In this document: positions 35,490-43,847 of the stretch, piece by piece
Layout of the letters: the number at the start of each line of letters is the position of its first letter
Position numbering within the stretch: position 1 is the stretch's first letter
Source of the DNA: Kribbella amoyensis
GTDB taxonomy: Bacteria; Actinomycetota; Actinomycetes; Propionibacteriales; Kribbellaceae
Assembly (NCBI RefSeq): GCF_007828865.1
Contig: NZ_VIVK01000001.1
Coordinates: 4,836,001 to 4,900,000 of the forward strand
Direction: 5' to 3'
DNA: 64,000 bases
Notes under the pieces: generated by a model
The model's database searches: none
Told to the model about the DNA's origin: nothing
Seen by the model: only the letters and a program-made list of their open reading frames with translations
Position numbers and translations under genes: made by a program

Positions 35490-35920
35490 TCAACAACCCG
35501 AAGACGGCCCGGATCATCGCGGTCGTCGTGATCGCCATGCTGGTCATCACGCTCGCCGCGTCGCTGTTCGGCTGCGCGGCGGCGGACAAGGGGAGCGGCG
35601 CGTCCGGCAAGGACCCGGACAGCGGGCTGACGTACGTCGCGGCGGCCGACCTGCCGTCCGAGGCGCGGCAGACGCTCGAGCTGATCGACCAGGGCGGGCC
35701 GTACCCGTACGACCGGGACGGTGTGGTGTTCGGGAACTTCGAGAAGATCCTGCCGCAGCACGACCGCGGGTACTACCGCGAGTACACCGTGAAGACGCCG
35801 GGCGAGAAAAGTCGCGGCGCGCGCCGGATCGTGACCGGGAAGAACGGTGAGCGTTACTACACCGACGACCACTACGAGTCGTTCCGCCGGATCGCCGAGG
35901 ACAAGGGGAAGGCCGGATGA
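35486..35920 (+). CDS. lipoprotein guanyl-specific ribonuclease (RNase Sa/barnase fold)
   Basis: This 144-residue protein has a basic N-terminus, one hydrophobic segment and a lipobox (LFGC, Cys30), then a microbial ribonuclease domain very like RNase Sa of Streptomyces (ADLPSEARQTLELI, GPYPYDRDGVVFGNFEKILP, GYYREYTVKTPG, YYTDDHYESF). Expected catalytic residues are present: Glu99, Arg near 113-114 (GARRIV) and His129. It should cleave RNA after guanosine, from the outer face of the membrane. RNase Sa itself is freely secreted, so the lipid anchor is unusual. The next gene encodes its barstar-like inhibitor, with an ATGA overlap. A longer reading into thiE is out of frame with that gene and not credible. 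Confidence 0.88.
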   Translation: MINNPKTARIIAVVVIAMLVITLAASLFGCAAADKGSGASGKDPDSGLTYVAAADLPSEARQTLELIDQGGPYPYDRDGVVFGNFEKILPQHDRGYYREYTVKTPGEKSRGARRIVTGKNGERYYTDDHYESFRRIAEDKGKAG

Positions 35921-36345
35921 CCGAGCTGCGCAAGGTGCTCGACGAGGGAGTCCGCCCGGGCGTCTACCGCCTGCTGTCCACACAGCCGGCCGACCAGGTC
36001 CGCCAGACGGTCACCACCGAGGGCTGGGGGTTCGTGCTGCTGGACACCACGGCGGTGCTCGACAAGGCCGGGTTCCTCGACGTTTGCGCGACCGCGTTCG
36101 ACCTGCCGCGCTGGTTCGGCCGGAACTGGGACGCGCTGGCCGACTCCCTCAGCGACCGGTCGACGGGGGAGCCCGAGGTGGTGCTGTGGGAGGGCTGGCG
36201 CGAGCTGCTCGACCACGACCGTGACACCGTCGACGTGGCGCTGCAGATCTTCGCCGAGGACGCGAACGAGTCCGGCCAGTTGCGGATCCTGCTCCGCGAA
36301 GCGGCCGACGTGCCGGACCTGGTCAGCGCGTTGCCCGTGCTGTAG
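35917..36345 (+). CDS. barstar family ribonuclease inhibitor
   Basis: This 142-residue protein carries a barstar domain in its C-terminal two-thirds: GFVLLDTTAVLDKAGFLDVCATAFDLPRWFGRNWDALADSLSD contains the helix and acidic residues that plug the ribonuclease active site (Asp residues in NWDALADSLSD). It has no signal peptide, so it protects cytoplasmic RNA from the ribonuclease before export. The first about 30 residues precede the barstar core. The ATG overlaps the ribonuclease stop by 4 bases, giving equimolar, coupled synthesis. Its 3' end overlaps by 23 bases the convergent DUF2071 gene. Confidence 0.9.
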   Translation: MTELRKVLDEGVRPGVYRLLSTQPADQVRQTVTTEGWGFVLLDTTAVLDKAGFLDVCATAFDLPRWFGRNWDALADSLSDRSTGEPEVVLWEGWRELLDHDRDTVDVALQIFAEDANESGQLRILLREAADVPDLVSALPVL

Positions 36346-37066
36346 TCGCTGGGACGGGTAGGCCGAAGCGAGCCGGTACGCCGTTGCTGAACGCGACGTG
36401 GTCCGGTGGACGGGTGCCGAGCTCGCCGAGTCCGACCGAGGCGAGCAGGCCGTCGTCTTCGAAAGCGGTGAGCTCGGCGGTCCGCAGGGACCACGCGGGG
36501 TGGTCGTTCGGGAGGTACCACGTCCGTCCGGCGCGGGCGACGTGCAGACCCCACCGCGCGGTGAGGAAGTGTTCCAGTGGTCCCGCGGACAAGGCGGCGC
36601 CGGCCTGGACCTCGACGGTGCTGGCCGCGCTGACTCCCGGCCGGCGCAGCGTCGTGCTGTACGCGTGGTGGGCACCCTGTCGGCGGTACCGCATCCGCGC
36701 CCATCGGTAGGGGAGGCCGAAGACCGTCCGAGCCGCGGCGACCACGTCGAGCCGGTTGGCGTCGAGGCTGAGGAAGACGACACCACGGCGACCGGTGACG
36801 TCGACGGAGTACAGCCGGACGTTCGTTTCCAGGAACGTGCTGAGCAACGCCGGGCCGTGCGGGAACCCGCTGTCGGCCATCCGGAACGGCACCAGCCCGA
36901 CATAGCTGGCACCGTCGAAGACGTCGGGCACCGTGCCGGGCGGGAAGAAGCGGGCGATGCTCGACGGCTCCACGGCCCAGTGCAGGAAGGACAGGTCGAG
37001 CCAGTCCTGCCGCAGGATCCGCAGCCGCCGCAACGCCGGCGCGACCGCGGTGACCGGTTCCACCAT
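36323..37066 (-). CDS. DUF2071 (YqjF-like) family protein
   Basis: This 247-residue protein matches the DUF2071/YqjF family, structurally related to acetoacetate decarboxylase-like folds but of unknown function. Typical stretches are QDWLDLSFLHWAVEPSSIARFFPPGTVPDVFDGASYVGLVPF near the N-terminus, FLETNVRLYSVDVTGRRGVVFLSLDA in the middle, and VAFSNGVPARFG at the end. No export signal is visible. The ATG chosen opens into the family N-terminus; a GTG-type start nine codons upstream is possible. It is divergent from the small HTH gene. Confidence 0.83.
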   Translation of the reverse strand: MVEPVTAVAPALRRLRILRQDWLDLSFLHWAVEPSSIARFFPPGTVPDVFDGASYVGLVPFRMADSGFPHGPALLSTFLETNVRLYSVDVTGRRGVVFLSLDANRLDVVAAARTVFGLPYRWARMRYRRQGAHHAYSTTLRRPGVSAASTVEVQAGAALSAGPLEHFLTARWGLHVARAGRTWYLPNDHPAWSLRTAELTAFEDDGLLASVGLGELGTRPPDHVAFSNGVPARFGLPVPATTARATR

Positions 37067-37145
37067 ACCGCGCAATCTAGAGCATGTCCTCAAAGTTCCG
37101 TAAACTTCCTCACAGGCTCATCTCTAGGGAATTCTAAGGAGTCCG

Positions 37146-37556
37146 ATGCCGCAGGAGTTGCTCTCCGTCGACCAGGTGGCTGACCGGCTCGGCCTGCACG
37201 TCCGGACCGTGCGCAACTACATCCGCGACGGTCGGCTGAAGGCGCACCGGATCGGCAAGCAGTACCGGATCGCCCGCGAGGACCTGGAGGAGTTCACCGG
37301 GACCAGCGTCGCCCCGGGCGCGGCTGGTCGCTCGGTCGAGGTGTCCGCGATCGTGCAGATCGACGCGATCGACAAGGCGGGCGCCGACCGGATCAGCACC
37401 TACGTGACCGCCACGCTGGAGCAGGACGGCATCGGCCGGATCCGGGCCGAGCTGATCCACGACACCGAACGCGGCGTGCTCAAGGTCATCCTGCTCGGCG
37501 ATCCCCGGTCGACCGCCGAGCTGCTGCACCTGGTCGCGATGCTCGCCGACTCCTGA
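37146..37556 (+). CDS. small helix-turn-helix (excisionase/MerR-like) DNA-binding protein
   Basis: This 136-residue protein has an N-terminal winged HTH of the excisionase/BldC type (LLSVDQVADRLGLHVRTVRNYIRDGRLKAHRIGKQYRI) and a C-terminal domain of about 75 residues with an alternating strand/helix pattern (VEVSAIVQIDAIDKAGADRI and AELIHDTERGVLKVILLGD), which could bind a ligand or dimerise. AAGGAG lies 6 bases before the ATG. Its upstream region contains an AAGTT...AACTT inverted repeat (37093-37107), a candidate self-regulatory site. Target genes are unknown. Confidence 0.82.
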   Translation: MPQELLSVDQVADRLGLHVRTVRNYIRDGRLKAHRIGKQYRIAREDLEEFTGTSVAPGAAGRSVEVSAIVQIDAIDKAGADRISTYVTATLEQDGIGRIRAELIHDTERGVLKVILLGDPRSTAELLHLVAMLADS

Positions 37557-37582
37557 GGCGCTGGGCCACTGGTGCCCCGTGC

Positions 37583-38653
37583 TCAGAGCTTGCGGGACGT
37601 CGCGGCGACCGCGAGATCGGCCAGCGCCTTGCGGGCCGCCTCGTCCTCGATCGGGGCCCGGTCCAGCGCGTCCAGGGCGTCCTCGGTCCGCTCGGTGATG
37701 AGGTCCTCGCAGGCCTGGACCGCGCGGCTGTCCTGCAGGATCTCGCGGAGCAGCTGGATCTCGTCGTCGCCGAGGTCCGGCCGGCCGAACAACCGGTCGA
37801 ACTCGGCCAGCTGCACCTCGGACGCGTGGTCCACGGCGTACGCGATCAGCACGGTCCGCTTGCCCTCGCGCAGGTCGTCGCCGGCCGGCTTGCCGGTGAC
37901 CGTCGGGTCGCCGAAGACGCCGAGCAGGTCGTCGCGCAGCTGGAACGCCTCGCCCAGGGGCAGGCCGTACGCGGACAGCGAGTCGACCAGGTGCTGGCCG
38001 CCACCGCCGAGCGCGGCGCCGATGTGCAGCGGTCGCTCGATCGTGTAGGTGGCCGCCTTGAACCGCAGCACCCGCAACGCGCGATCCATGTCGGACTCGC
38101 CGCTCGCCTGCGCGACCAGGTCGAGGTACTGGCCGGCGGTGACCTCGACCCGGACCGCGTCGAAGAACTTGGACGCCGCCGCCAGTGCGGCCGCGTCGAA
38201 CCCGGAGGTGTGCAGCATCTCGTCGGCCCAGATCAGGCACAGGTCGCCGAGCAGGATCGCCGCGCCGAGGCCGAAGCCGACCGGGTCGGCGCCGAGTCCG
38301 CTCGCCTCCGACCGGGCCCGCTGCAGCGCCTCGAACCGCTTGTGCGCGGCCGGCGCGCCACGGCGTACGTCGGAGGAATCCATCACGTCGTCGTGCACCA
38401 GCGCGCTGACGTGCAGCATCTCCAGGCTCGCCGCGGCCGTCAGGATGGGCTCGCGCGGATCACCGCCGGCGGCCCGGAATCCCCAGTAGCAGAAGGAGGG
38501 CCGCAGGCGTTTGCCGCCACTGGTGGCGTCGCGGGCGGCCTGGACCACCTCGGTCAGTTCGGGGCCGATCTCGGCCAGCCGGGTCTGCTGGACGTCGAGG
38601 AACTCGGTCAGCGCCCGCTGGATCTCGGTCGGGATGTCTGCGTCGGCATGCAC
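37583..38653 (-). CDS. polyprenyl (geranylgeranyl-type) diphosphate synthase
   Basis: This 356-residue trans-isoprenyl diphosphate synthase condenses isopentenyl diphosphate with allylic diphosphates. The first Asp-rich motif is DDVMD (residues 88-92) after the expected GGKRLRPSFCYW; the second is QLRDDLLGVFGD with the downstream GDDLREGKRT, the form usual for actinobacterial members. Chain length cannot be set from sequence; geranylgeranyl or longer is typical for this type (similar to mycobacterial IdsA2). The start is a GTG with a weak ribosome site. It is divergent from metF with only 56 bases between starts, a pairing also seen in mycobacteria. Confidence 0.92.
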   Translation of the reverse strand: MHADADIPTEIQRALTEFLDVQQTRLAEIGPELTEVVQAARDATSGGKRLRPSFCYWGFRAAGGDPREPILTAAASLEMLHVSALVHDDVMDSSDVRRGAPAAHKRFEALQRARSEASGLGADPVGFGLGAAILLGDLCLIWADEMLHTSGFDAAALAAASKFFDAVRVEVTAGQYLDLVAQASGESDMDRALRVLRFKAATYTIERPLHIGAALGGGGQHLVDSLSAYGLPLGEAFQLRDDLLGVFGDPTVTGKPAGDDLREGKRTVLIAYAVDHASEVQLAEFDRLFGRPDLGDDEIQLLREILQDSRAVQACEDLITERTEDALDALDRAPIEDEAARKALADLAVAATSRKL

Positions 38654-38709
38654 GTCTCGGAGGGTAGTCGGTCCGCCCTGGTGCGCCCACGTCCCGGTAG
38701 CCTTGGGGG

Positions 38710-39624
38710 ATGGTCAACGGTCTTCCCTCGACGCGCCCCGGCAGCACGCCGACGATTCGTGAACTGCTCGGATCAGGGGACCGGTCCTTCTCGTTCGAGT
38801 TCTTCCCGCCGAAGACGCCCGAGGCCGAAGAGGTGTTGTGGCGGTCGATCCGCGAGATCGAGCAGCTCCGCCCCACCTTCGTCTCGATCACGTACGGCGC
38901 CGGCGGCACCACCCGCGACGGCACCATCCGGGTCACCGAGCGGGTCGCCCAGGACACCTCGCTGACCCCGCTCGGCCACCTCACCTGCGTCGCGCACAGC
39001 CGCGACGAGCTCCGCTCGGTGATCGGTGCCTACGCCGGCGCCGGCGTCCGCAACGTGCTCGCGCTGCGGGGCGACCCGCCCGGTGGCCCGACCAAGCCGT
39101 GGGTCGCGCACCCGGAGGGCCTCAACCACGCGATCGAGCTGGTCGAGCTGGTCCGCGAGCTCGGGGACTTCTGTGTCGGCGTCGCGGCCTTCCCGGACAA
39201 GCACCCGGAGGCCAGCGACCTCGACTTCGACGCCCGGATGCTGGCCGCGAAGGCGAAGGCGGGCGCCGACTACGCGATCACCCAGATGTTCTTCGGCGCG
39301 GACGACTACTTCCAGCTGGTCGACCGGGCCGCGGCGTACGGGTGCGACATCCCGATCCTGCCGGGCGTGATGCCGGTGACGAACATCAAGCAGATCAAGC
39401 GGATGGCCGAGCTGACCGGGATGGCGCTGCCGACCGCGGTGACCGACCGGCTGCACGCCGTCGAGGAGGACCCGGCGGCGGTCCGCGCGGCCGGGATCGA
39501 GATCGCCAGCGAGCTGTGCGACCGGCTGCTCGAGGGCGGCGCGCCGGGGATCCACTTCATCACCCTGAACCGCTCGACCGCGACCCGTCAGGTGTACCTC
39601 AACCTGCAGGGCACCACGGTCTGA
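38710..39624 (+). CDS. metF: methylenetetrahydrofolate reductase
   Basis: This 304-residue FAD-dependent TIM-barrel enzyme reduces 5,10-methylene-THF to 5-methyl-THF for methionine synthesis. The N-terminal SFEFFPPKT carries the catalytic Glu; further landmarks are FVSITYGAGGTTRD, HLTCVAHSRDEL, NVLALRGDPPGG, ADYAITQMFFGADDYF and PGVMPVTNIKQIKRMAELTG, with FITLNRSTAT at the C-terminus. Length and order are normal for the bacterial MetF type. GGGGG precedes the ATG closely. Confidence 0.95.
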   Translation: MVNGLPSTRPGSTPTIRELLGSGDRSFSFEFFPPKTPEAEEVLWRSIREIEQLRPTFVSITYGAGGTTRDGTIRVTERVAQDTSLTPLGHLTCVAHSRDELRSVIGAYAGAGVRNVLALRGDPPGGPTKPWVAHPEGLNHAIELVELVRELGDFCVGVAAFPDKHPEASDLDFDARMLAAKAKAGADYAITQMFFGADDYFQLVDRAAAYGCDIPILPGVMPVTNIKQIKRMAELTGMALPTAVTDRLHAVEEDPAAVRAAGIEIASELCDRLLEGGAPGIHFITLNRSTATRQVYLNLQGTTV

Positions 39625-39690
39625 CCGGATCGGCCTGGCTCGCCCGGTGTGTACTGCCCGTCGGCGGTGCCGGGCGGCTATGGTGAGGCG

Positions 39691-40221
39691 ATGGCCGACC
39701 CGTCCGATCTGCTGATCGATCGCACCCTCGTCCTGCTCCGGCACGCCAAGGCGGTACCGCCCGAGACGATGCCCGACCTGGACCGCACGTTGTCCGATCG
39801 CGGCCGCGCCGACGCGGCCGCCGCCGGCCGGTATCTCGTTGCCCAAGGCATCGAAGCGGACCTGGTCCTGTGCTCGCCGTCGACCCGGACCCGGCAGACC
39901 TGGAAGTACGCCGCCGAGGGCGGCGCGACCGCCGCGGACGTCTGGTACGACCGGCGGATCTACAACGCCGACAGCGACGAGCTGCTCGCCGTCATCCACG
40001 AGGCACCCGCCGAGGCGCGCACGGTGATCCTGGTCGGCCACGGTCCGGGCGTGCCGTGGCTCGCCGACGAGCTGGCCCTCGACGGCACCAGCCCCGAACG
40101 CGTCGAGCTCACCCGCAAGTACCCGACCACCGGCCTCGCTGTCCTCCACCACCAGTCCCGCTGGGCCGACCTGGCCGCCAACGACTGCGACCTGGTCAGC
40201 TACACGGTGCCCCGCGGTTAA
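39691..40221 (+). CDS. SixA-type histidine phosphatase
   Basis: This 176-residue protein belongs to the short histidine phosphatase (phosphoglycerate mutase-like) family, SixA type. The catalytic motif is LVLLRHAKA with the nucleophilic His; the other site residues lie in LCSPSTRTRQTW (Arg) and ILVGHGPGV (second His). It would dephosphorylate a phosphohistidine protein or a small phosphate ester. The ATG is preceded by GTGAGG. Its end overlaps by 4 bases the end of the convergent HelR-like gene. Confidence 0.9.
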   Translation: MADPSDLLIDRTLVLLRHAKAVPPETMPDLDRTLSDRGRADAAAAGRYLVAQGIEADLVLCSPSTRTRQTWKYAAEGGATAADVWYDRRIYNADSDELLAVIHEAPAEARTVILVGHGPGVPWLADELALDGTSPERVELTRKYPTTGLAVLHHQSRWADLAANDCDLVSYTVPRG

Positions 40222-42425
40222 GGGAGCCAGTTGGTGGTGCTGTTGACGGTGATCATGCGCTGGGTCGCCCGGGTCAGCACCACGTAGAGCGCGCGGACGC
40301 CGCCCAGGGTGTCGCTGACGATGCGGTCGGGTTCGACCACCACGACCGCGTCGTACTCGAGGCCCTTGGAGTCCAGCGGGCTGACCGCGACCACGCGTGG
40401 GTCGCCGAGGTCGGCCAGCGCCGGGTCGATCGACGGGCGGAGCTTCGGCGGGACGATGACGCCGACGGTGCCCTCGACCAGCCTGAGCAGCTCGCCCGCC
40501 GCGTCGGCGGCGGCCTCGGCCACCTTGCCGGCGTCGAAGACCCGGTGCTCCGGCTCGACGCCGGTCTGCCGGACCGCGTCGGGCAGGTCCGCGTCCGGGA
40601 TCTGCCGCCGGATCACCTCGCCGGCGAAGGCGTAGATCTCGGCCGAGTTCCGGTAGTTCGTGGACAGCCGGAACGTGTGCCGCTGTAGGTGCGACAGCAT
40701 CGACTCCATCGCCTGCCGCGCCTCGTCCGGGTCCGGCCACGAGCTCTGCGCCGGGTCGCCGACGATCGTCCAGCTCGCCTGCGGACCACGCCGCGTCACC
40801 ATCCGCCACTGCATGGGGGAGAGGTCCTGCGCCTCGTCGACGAGGACGTGCGCGTACTCCTCCGGCTCGTCCGCGTCGGCGGCCGCGGCGGCCCGGGCCC
40901 GTCGCTCCGACGTGGTGAGCACCTCGTTCACCCCGTCGGACAGGCCCTCGAGCCAGTCGAACTCCTCGTCCTTGCCCTGCTCGGTGACCGGCGGCCGGCC
41001 GAGCTGGTGGACCAGCTCGTCCAGCAACGCGACATCGGCGACGGTGAACTCGTCCGTCCCGCGGATCGCCGCGGCCAGCGCGTCCACCTCGGCCGGGGTG
41101 AAGTCGGTCCGCGTCCACCGGGACAACCGGCGCGCGTCACCCAGCCAGCGCAGTACCGCCTGCGGGGTGAGGATCGGCCACCACGACGCCAGGAAGGACC
41201 GGTACGCCGGCAGGTCGGAGACCACGTCGCCGAAGGACTCGCGATCCGCGTACACGCCGTTCCGCAGGTCCTCGGGGAACCGCTGCCAGAGGGCGCCGAC
41301 CAGGCCCTTCCGCGCTTCGGCGGCGGCCCTGTTCCGCGGCGTCCGGCGGAGGGCGTTGCGGCGGACGTTGTCGAGCTGGTTCGCGTCCAGCTCGATCGTC
41401 GTCCCGCCGACGAACAGCCGCAGCGTCGTCGGTGCCCCCGGTACCCGGTCCCGGGCGGCCTTCGACAGCACGGTCCGCATCCGCAGCGAACCCTTGATCG
41501 CGGCAACTTCCGCCTCGTCGACCGCGGTCGCCCGGACCCCGTCGACGAGCTCGCCGACGGCCCGCAGGGACACGGTGTTCTCGCCGAGGCTGGGCAGGAC
41601 GCGCTCGATGTAGGCCATGAAGGCGGCCGACGGTCCGACCACCAGGACGCCACCGCGTTCGAACCGGCGGCGGTCGCTGTACAGCAGGTACGCGGCGCGG
41701 TGCAGCGCGACCACGGTCTTCCCGGTCCCGGGACCGCCGCCGATGATCGTGACACCGCGGGCAGGGGCCCGGATCGCCTTGTCCTGCTCGGCCTGGATGG
41801 TGGCGACGATGTCGCGCATCGTGTGTCCGCGAGCCCGTGACAGTGACGCCATCAACGCGCCCTCACCCATCACCGGCAGATCCTCCGGGGCGCGCTCCGG
41901 CGCGAGGAGGTCGTCCTCGATCCCGATGATGCGGGCCCCCTTGTTGCGCAGGACGCGGCGGCGGACGACACCCAGCCGGTCCGCGGCCGTGGCCCGGTAG
42001 AACGGCTCCGCGGCCGGGGCCCGCCAGTCGATCACCAGCGGCTCGTACTCCGCGTCGCGGACGCCGATCCGGCCGACGTACAGCTTCTCCAGGTCGGTGG
42101 CCTGCTCGGCCGCGGGCTTGTCGTCGCCGCCGTCGGAGTCGAGCCGGCCGAAGACCAGGCCCTCGTGCTCGGCGTCCAGCTCCGCGATCCGCCGGGCCGC
42201 CGCGAACACCAGGACGTCGCGCTCGTAGAGGCCGGTCTGCTCCTCTTCGCGGACCCGGCCGACGTTCTGCGCCTGGCCGCGTTGGTGGCCCTCGACCGCG
42301 ATCCGGGACGCCGATCGGGCGGCTTCCGCGACCCGGTCGTAGACCCGATCGACGTGCTGTTGCTCGGCCTCCAGCTCAGCCCGCTCGACGGTTTCGAGAT
42401 CGGGTGACGTGGGGGATTGATCCAC
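40218..42425 (-). CDS. HelD/HelR-like UvrD-family helicase acting on RNA polymerase
   Basis: This 735-residue superfamily 1 helicase-like ATPase matches the HelD/HelR group rather than UvrD proper. The N-terminal arm is a long coiled coil (residues about 10-60, rich in Glu/Arg/Gln), followed by YVGRIGVRD and VIDWRAPAAEPFYRAT, both typical of HelD. Walker A is GGGPGTGKT (229-237) and the DEAQD Walker B lies in HVLVDEAQDLSPMQ. HelD proteins release stalled RNA polymerase from DNA; the actinobacterial HelR subgroup also displaces rifamycins. The GTG start follows AGAGAGGA. I see no rifamycin-associated element in the 114 bases upstream. Confidence 0.88.
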   Translation of the reverse strand: MDQSPTSPDLETVERAELEAEQQHVDRVYDRVAEAARSASRIAVEGHQRGQAQNVGRVREEEQTGLYERDVLVFAAARRIAELDAEHEGLVFGRLDSDGGDDKPAAEQATDLEKLYVGRIGVRDAEYEPLVIDWRAPAAEPFYRATAADRLGVVRRRVLRNKGARIIGIEDDLLAPERAPEDLPVMGEGALMASLSRARGHTMRDIVATIQAEQDKAIRAPARGVTIIGGGPGTGKTVVALHRAAYLLYSDRRRFERGGVLVVGPSAAFMAYIERVLPSLGENTVSLRAVGELVDGVRATAVDEAEVAAIKGSLRMRTVLSKAARDRVPGAPTTLRLFVGGTTIELDANQLDNVRRNALRRTPRNRAAAEARKGLVGALWQRFPEDLRNGVYADRESFGDVVSDLPAYRSFLASWWPILTPQAVLRWLGDARRLSRWTRTDFTPAEVDALAAAIRGTDEFTVADVALLDELVHQLGRPPVTEQGKDEEFDWLEGLSDGVNEVLTTSERRARAAAAADADEPEEYAHVLVDEAQDLSPMQWRMVTRRGPQASWTIVGDPAQSSWPDPDEARQAMESMLSHLQRHTFRLSTNYRNSAEIYAFAGEVIRRQIPDADLPDAVRQTGVEPEHRVFDAGKVAEAAADAAGELLRLVEGTVGVIVPPKLRPSIDPALADLGDPRVVAVSPLDSKGLEYDAVVVVEPDRIVSDTLGGVRALYVVLTRATQRMITVNSTTNWLP

Positions 42426-42539
42426 CGGGGTCCTCTCTACTGCCGGGCGACTTCCCCGACACGGAACACATGAACGGTCAATCTTAGTGCGGCCGTCGTC
42501 CGGACCCCAGTCCGGTCCGGCCTCGGCGGTCGCGGATGG

Positions 42540-43847
42540 TCAGGCCTTGCCGATCGCGTCCGCGACGATCGCGGCACCGAGCGTGGTCGCCGGGACCCCC
42601 GAGCCCGGATGAGCGCCCGCGCCCACGCAGTACAGGCCCTTGACCGGGGAGACGTTCGCGGCGCGTCGGCGGGCGGTGCGGTACCCCTCCCAGGCGACGC
42701 CGGCCAGCCAGGACGCGGACGTCTGCCGGGTGACGACCAGGTCGCGGACGTGCAGTCCGCGTGCGACCAGCAGATCGAGGACGTCGTCGGTCGGGTACCC
42801 GTGCACGAGGACCGACCAGGCCTGGTGGCCCGCAGGCGCCTGGCCGCCGGTCCGCACGGTCACCGTCGGCGAGCCGTGCAGCACGGTCTCGAACGGCAGG
42901 CTCGGTACCGGCTCCCGCAGGCCGAGGTGGACCACGTACGCCGCCTGCGCCTGGTGAGTGCGTTCGACCGTCTTCCGCAGCTTCTTCGCGGCCGGGTCGG
43001 TGATCAGCTGGGTGTAGAGCACCCGTGGATCGACGTCGCTGACCACGACGTCGGCCGGCAGCGTGCCGCCGTCGGCGAGGCGGACGCCGGTGACCTGGCC
43101 GCCGGAGGTGTCGATCCCGACCACCTCGGTCCCGGTCCGGACGTCGACCTTGCGCTCCTTGGTCCGTTGCGCGAGTGCGTCCGCGATCGCGCCGAAGCCG
43201 CCGGCCACGGTCCACCGGCCGAAGGTGCGTTCGAGGTACGACCACACCCCGACGTACCCCGGGGTCAGCCGTGGCTCCGAACCGTGCTGGGTCGCGAAGT
43301 ACCGCAGGACCGCGCGGGCCCGGTCGTCGGGCAGCCGCCGCTCGGCGACGCGGTCGAGCGACTGCCACGGTTTGAGTCCGCGGATCGCCGCCAGCGACCA
43401 GCGGTCCGTCAGCGGCGGTTCGAGCGAAGTCTTGCGCAGGATCTGCCAGGTCTCGCCGTATCCGTCGACCAGGTCGGTCCACGCCTTCGCGACCGGCTCA
43501 CCGGCCAGGTCGGTCCACGCCTCCTGCTGCGCGCCGCGGTCGCCGACCGGAAGGTCCAGGATCGACCCGTCGCCGAACAGATGCCGGCGCGGCTCGGTGA
43601 TCGGGTCGAGCTGGACCAGCGACTCCATCGGCCGGCCGGACTTGCGGAACAGGTCCCGCAGCGCGGCCGGCAACGTCGTACTGGCCGCGCCCGCGTCCCA
43701 GCTGAAGCCGTCGGCCTCGATCCGGCCGAGGGCCCCGCCGAGCCGGTCCTCGGCCTCGCACAGGGTCACCTGGTGGCCGAGCTTGGCCAGCCGGACGGAA
43801 CTCGCGAGCCCGGCGAGGCCGGCCCCGATCACGATCACGCGGGCCAT
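42540..43847 (-). CDS. phytoene desaturase-like FAD-dependent oxidoreductase
   Basis: This 435-residue flavoprotein belongs to the carotenoid desaturase/amine oxidase superfamily. The N-terminal FAD-binding fold is VIVIGAGLAGLASSVRLAKLGHQVTLCEAEDRLGG; the middle has GGFGAIADAL and DVVVSDVDPRVLY, and the C-terminus GLYCVGAGAHPGSGVPATTLGA, which closes the FAD site. Such enzymes desaturate or oxidise hydrophobic substrates, but no phytoene synthase or other carotenoid gene is nearby apart from the polyprenyl synthase 4 kb away. The ATG shares one base with the stop of the upstream DUF4126 gene (TGATG), so the two are co-translated. Confidence 0.88.
   Translation of the reverse strand: MARVIVIGAGLAGLASSVRLAKLGHQVTLCEAEDRLGGALGRIEADGFSWDAGAASTTLPAALRDLFRKSGRPMESLVQLDPITEPRRHLFGDGSILDLPVGDRGAQQEAWTDLAGEPVAKAWTDLVDGYGETWQILRKTSLEPPLTDRWSLAAIRGLKPWQSLDRVAERRLPDDRARAVLRYFATQHGSEPRLTPGYVGVWSYLERTFGRWTVAGGFGAIADALAQRTKERKVDVRTGTEVVGIDTSGGQVTGVRLADGGTLPADVVVSDVDPRVLYTQLITDPAAKKLRKTVERTHQAQAAYVVHLGLREPVPSLPFETVLHGSPTVTVRTGGQAPAGHQAWSVLVHGYPTDDVLDLLVARGLHVRDLVVTRQTSASWLAGVAWEGYRTARRRAANVSPVKGLYCVGAGAHPGSGVPATTLGAAIVADAIGKA

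Noticed and set aside
42426..42539. Rifamycin-associated element upstream of the HelR-like gene
   Set aside because: No 19-bp palindromic element of the known type is visible in this gap.
42484..43482. Minus-strand frame inside the phytoene desaturase-like gene
   Set aside because: It is a second frame on the same strand as a complete FAD oxidoreductase and has Arg/Gly-rich composition without family features.
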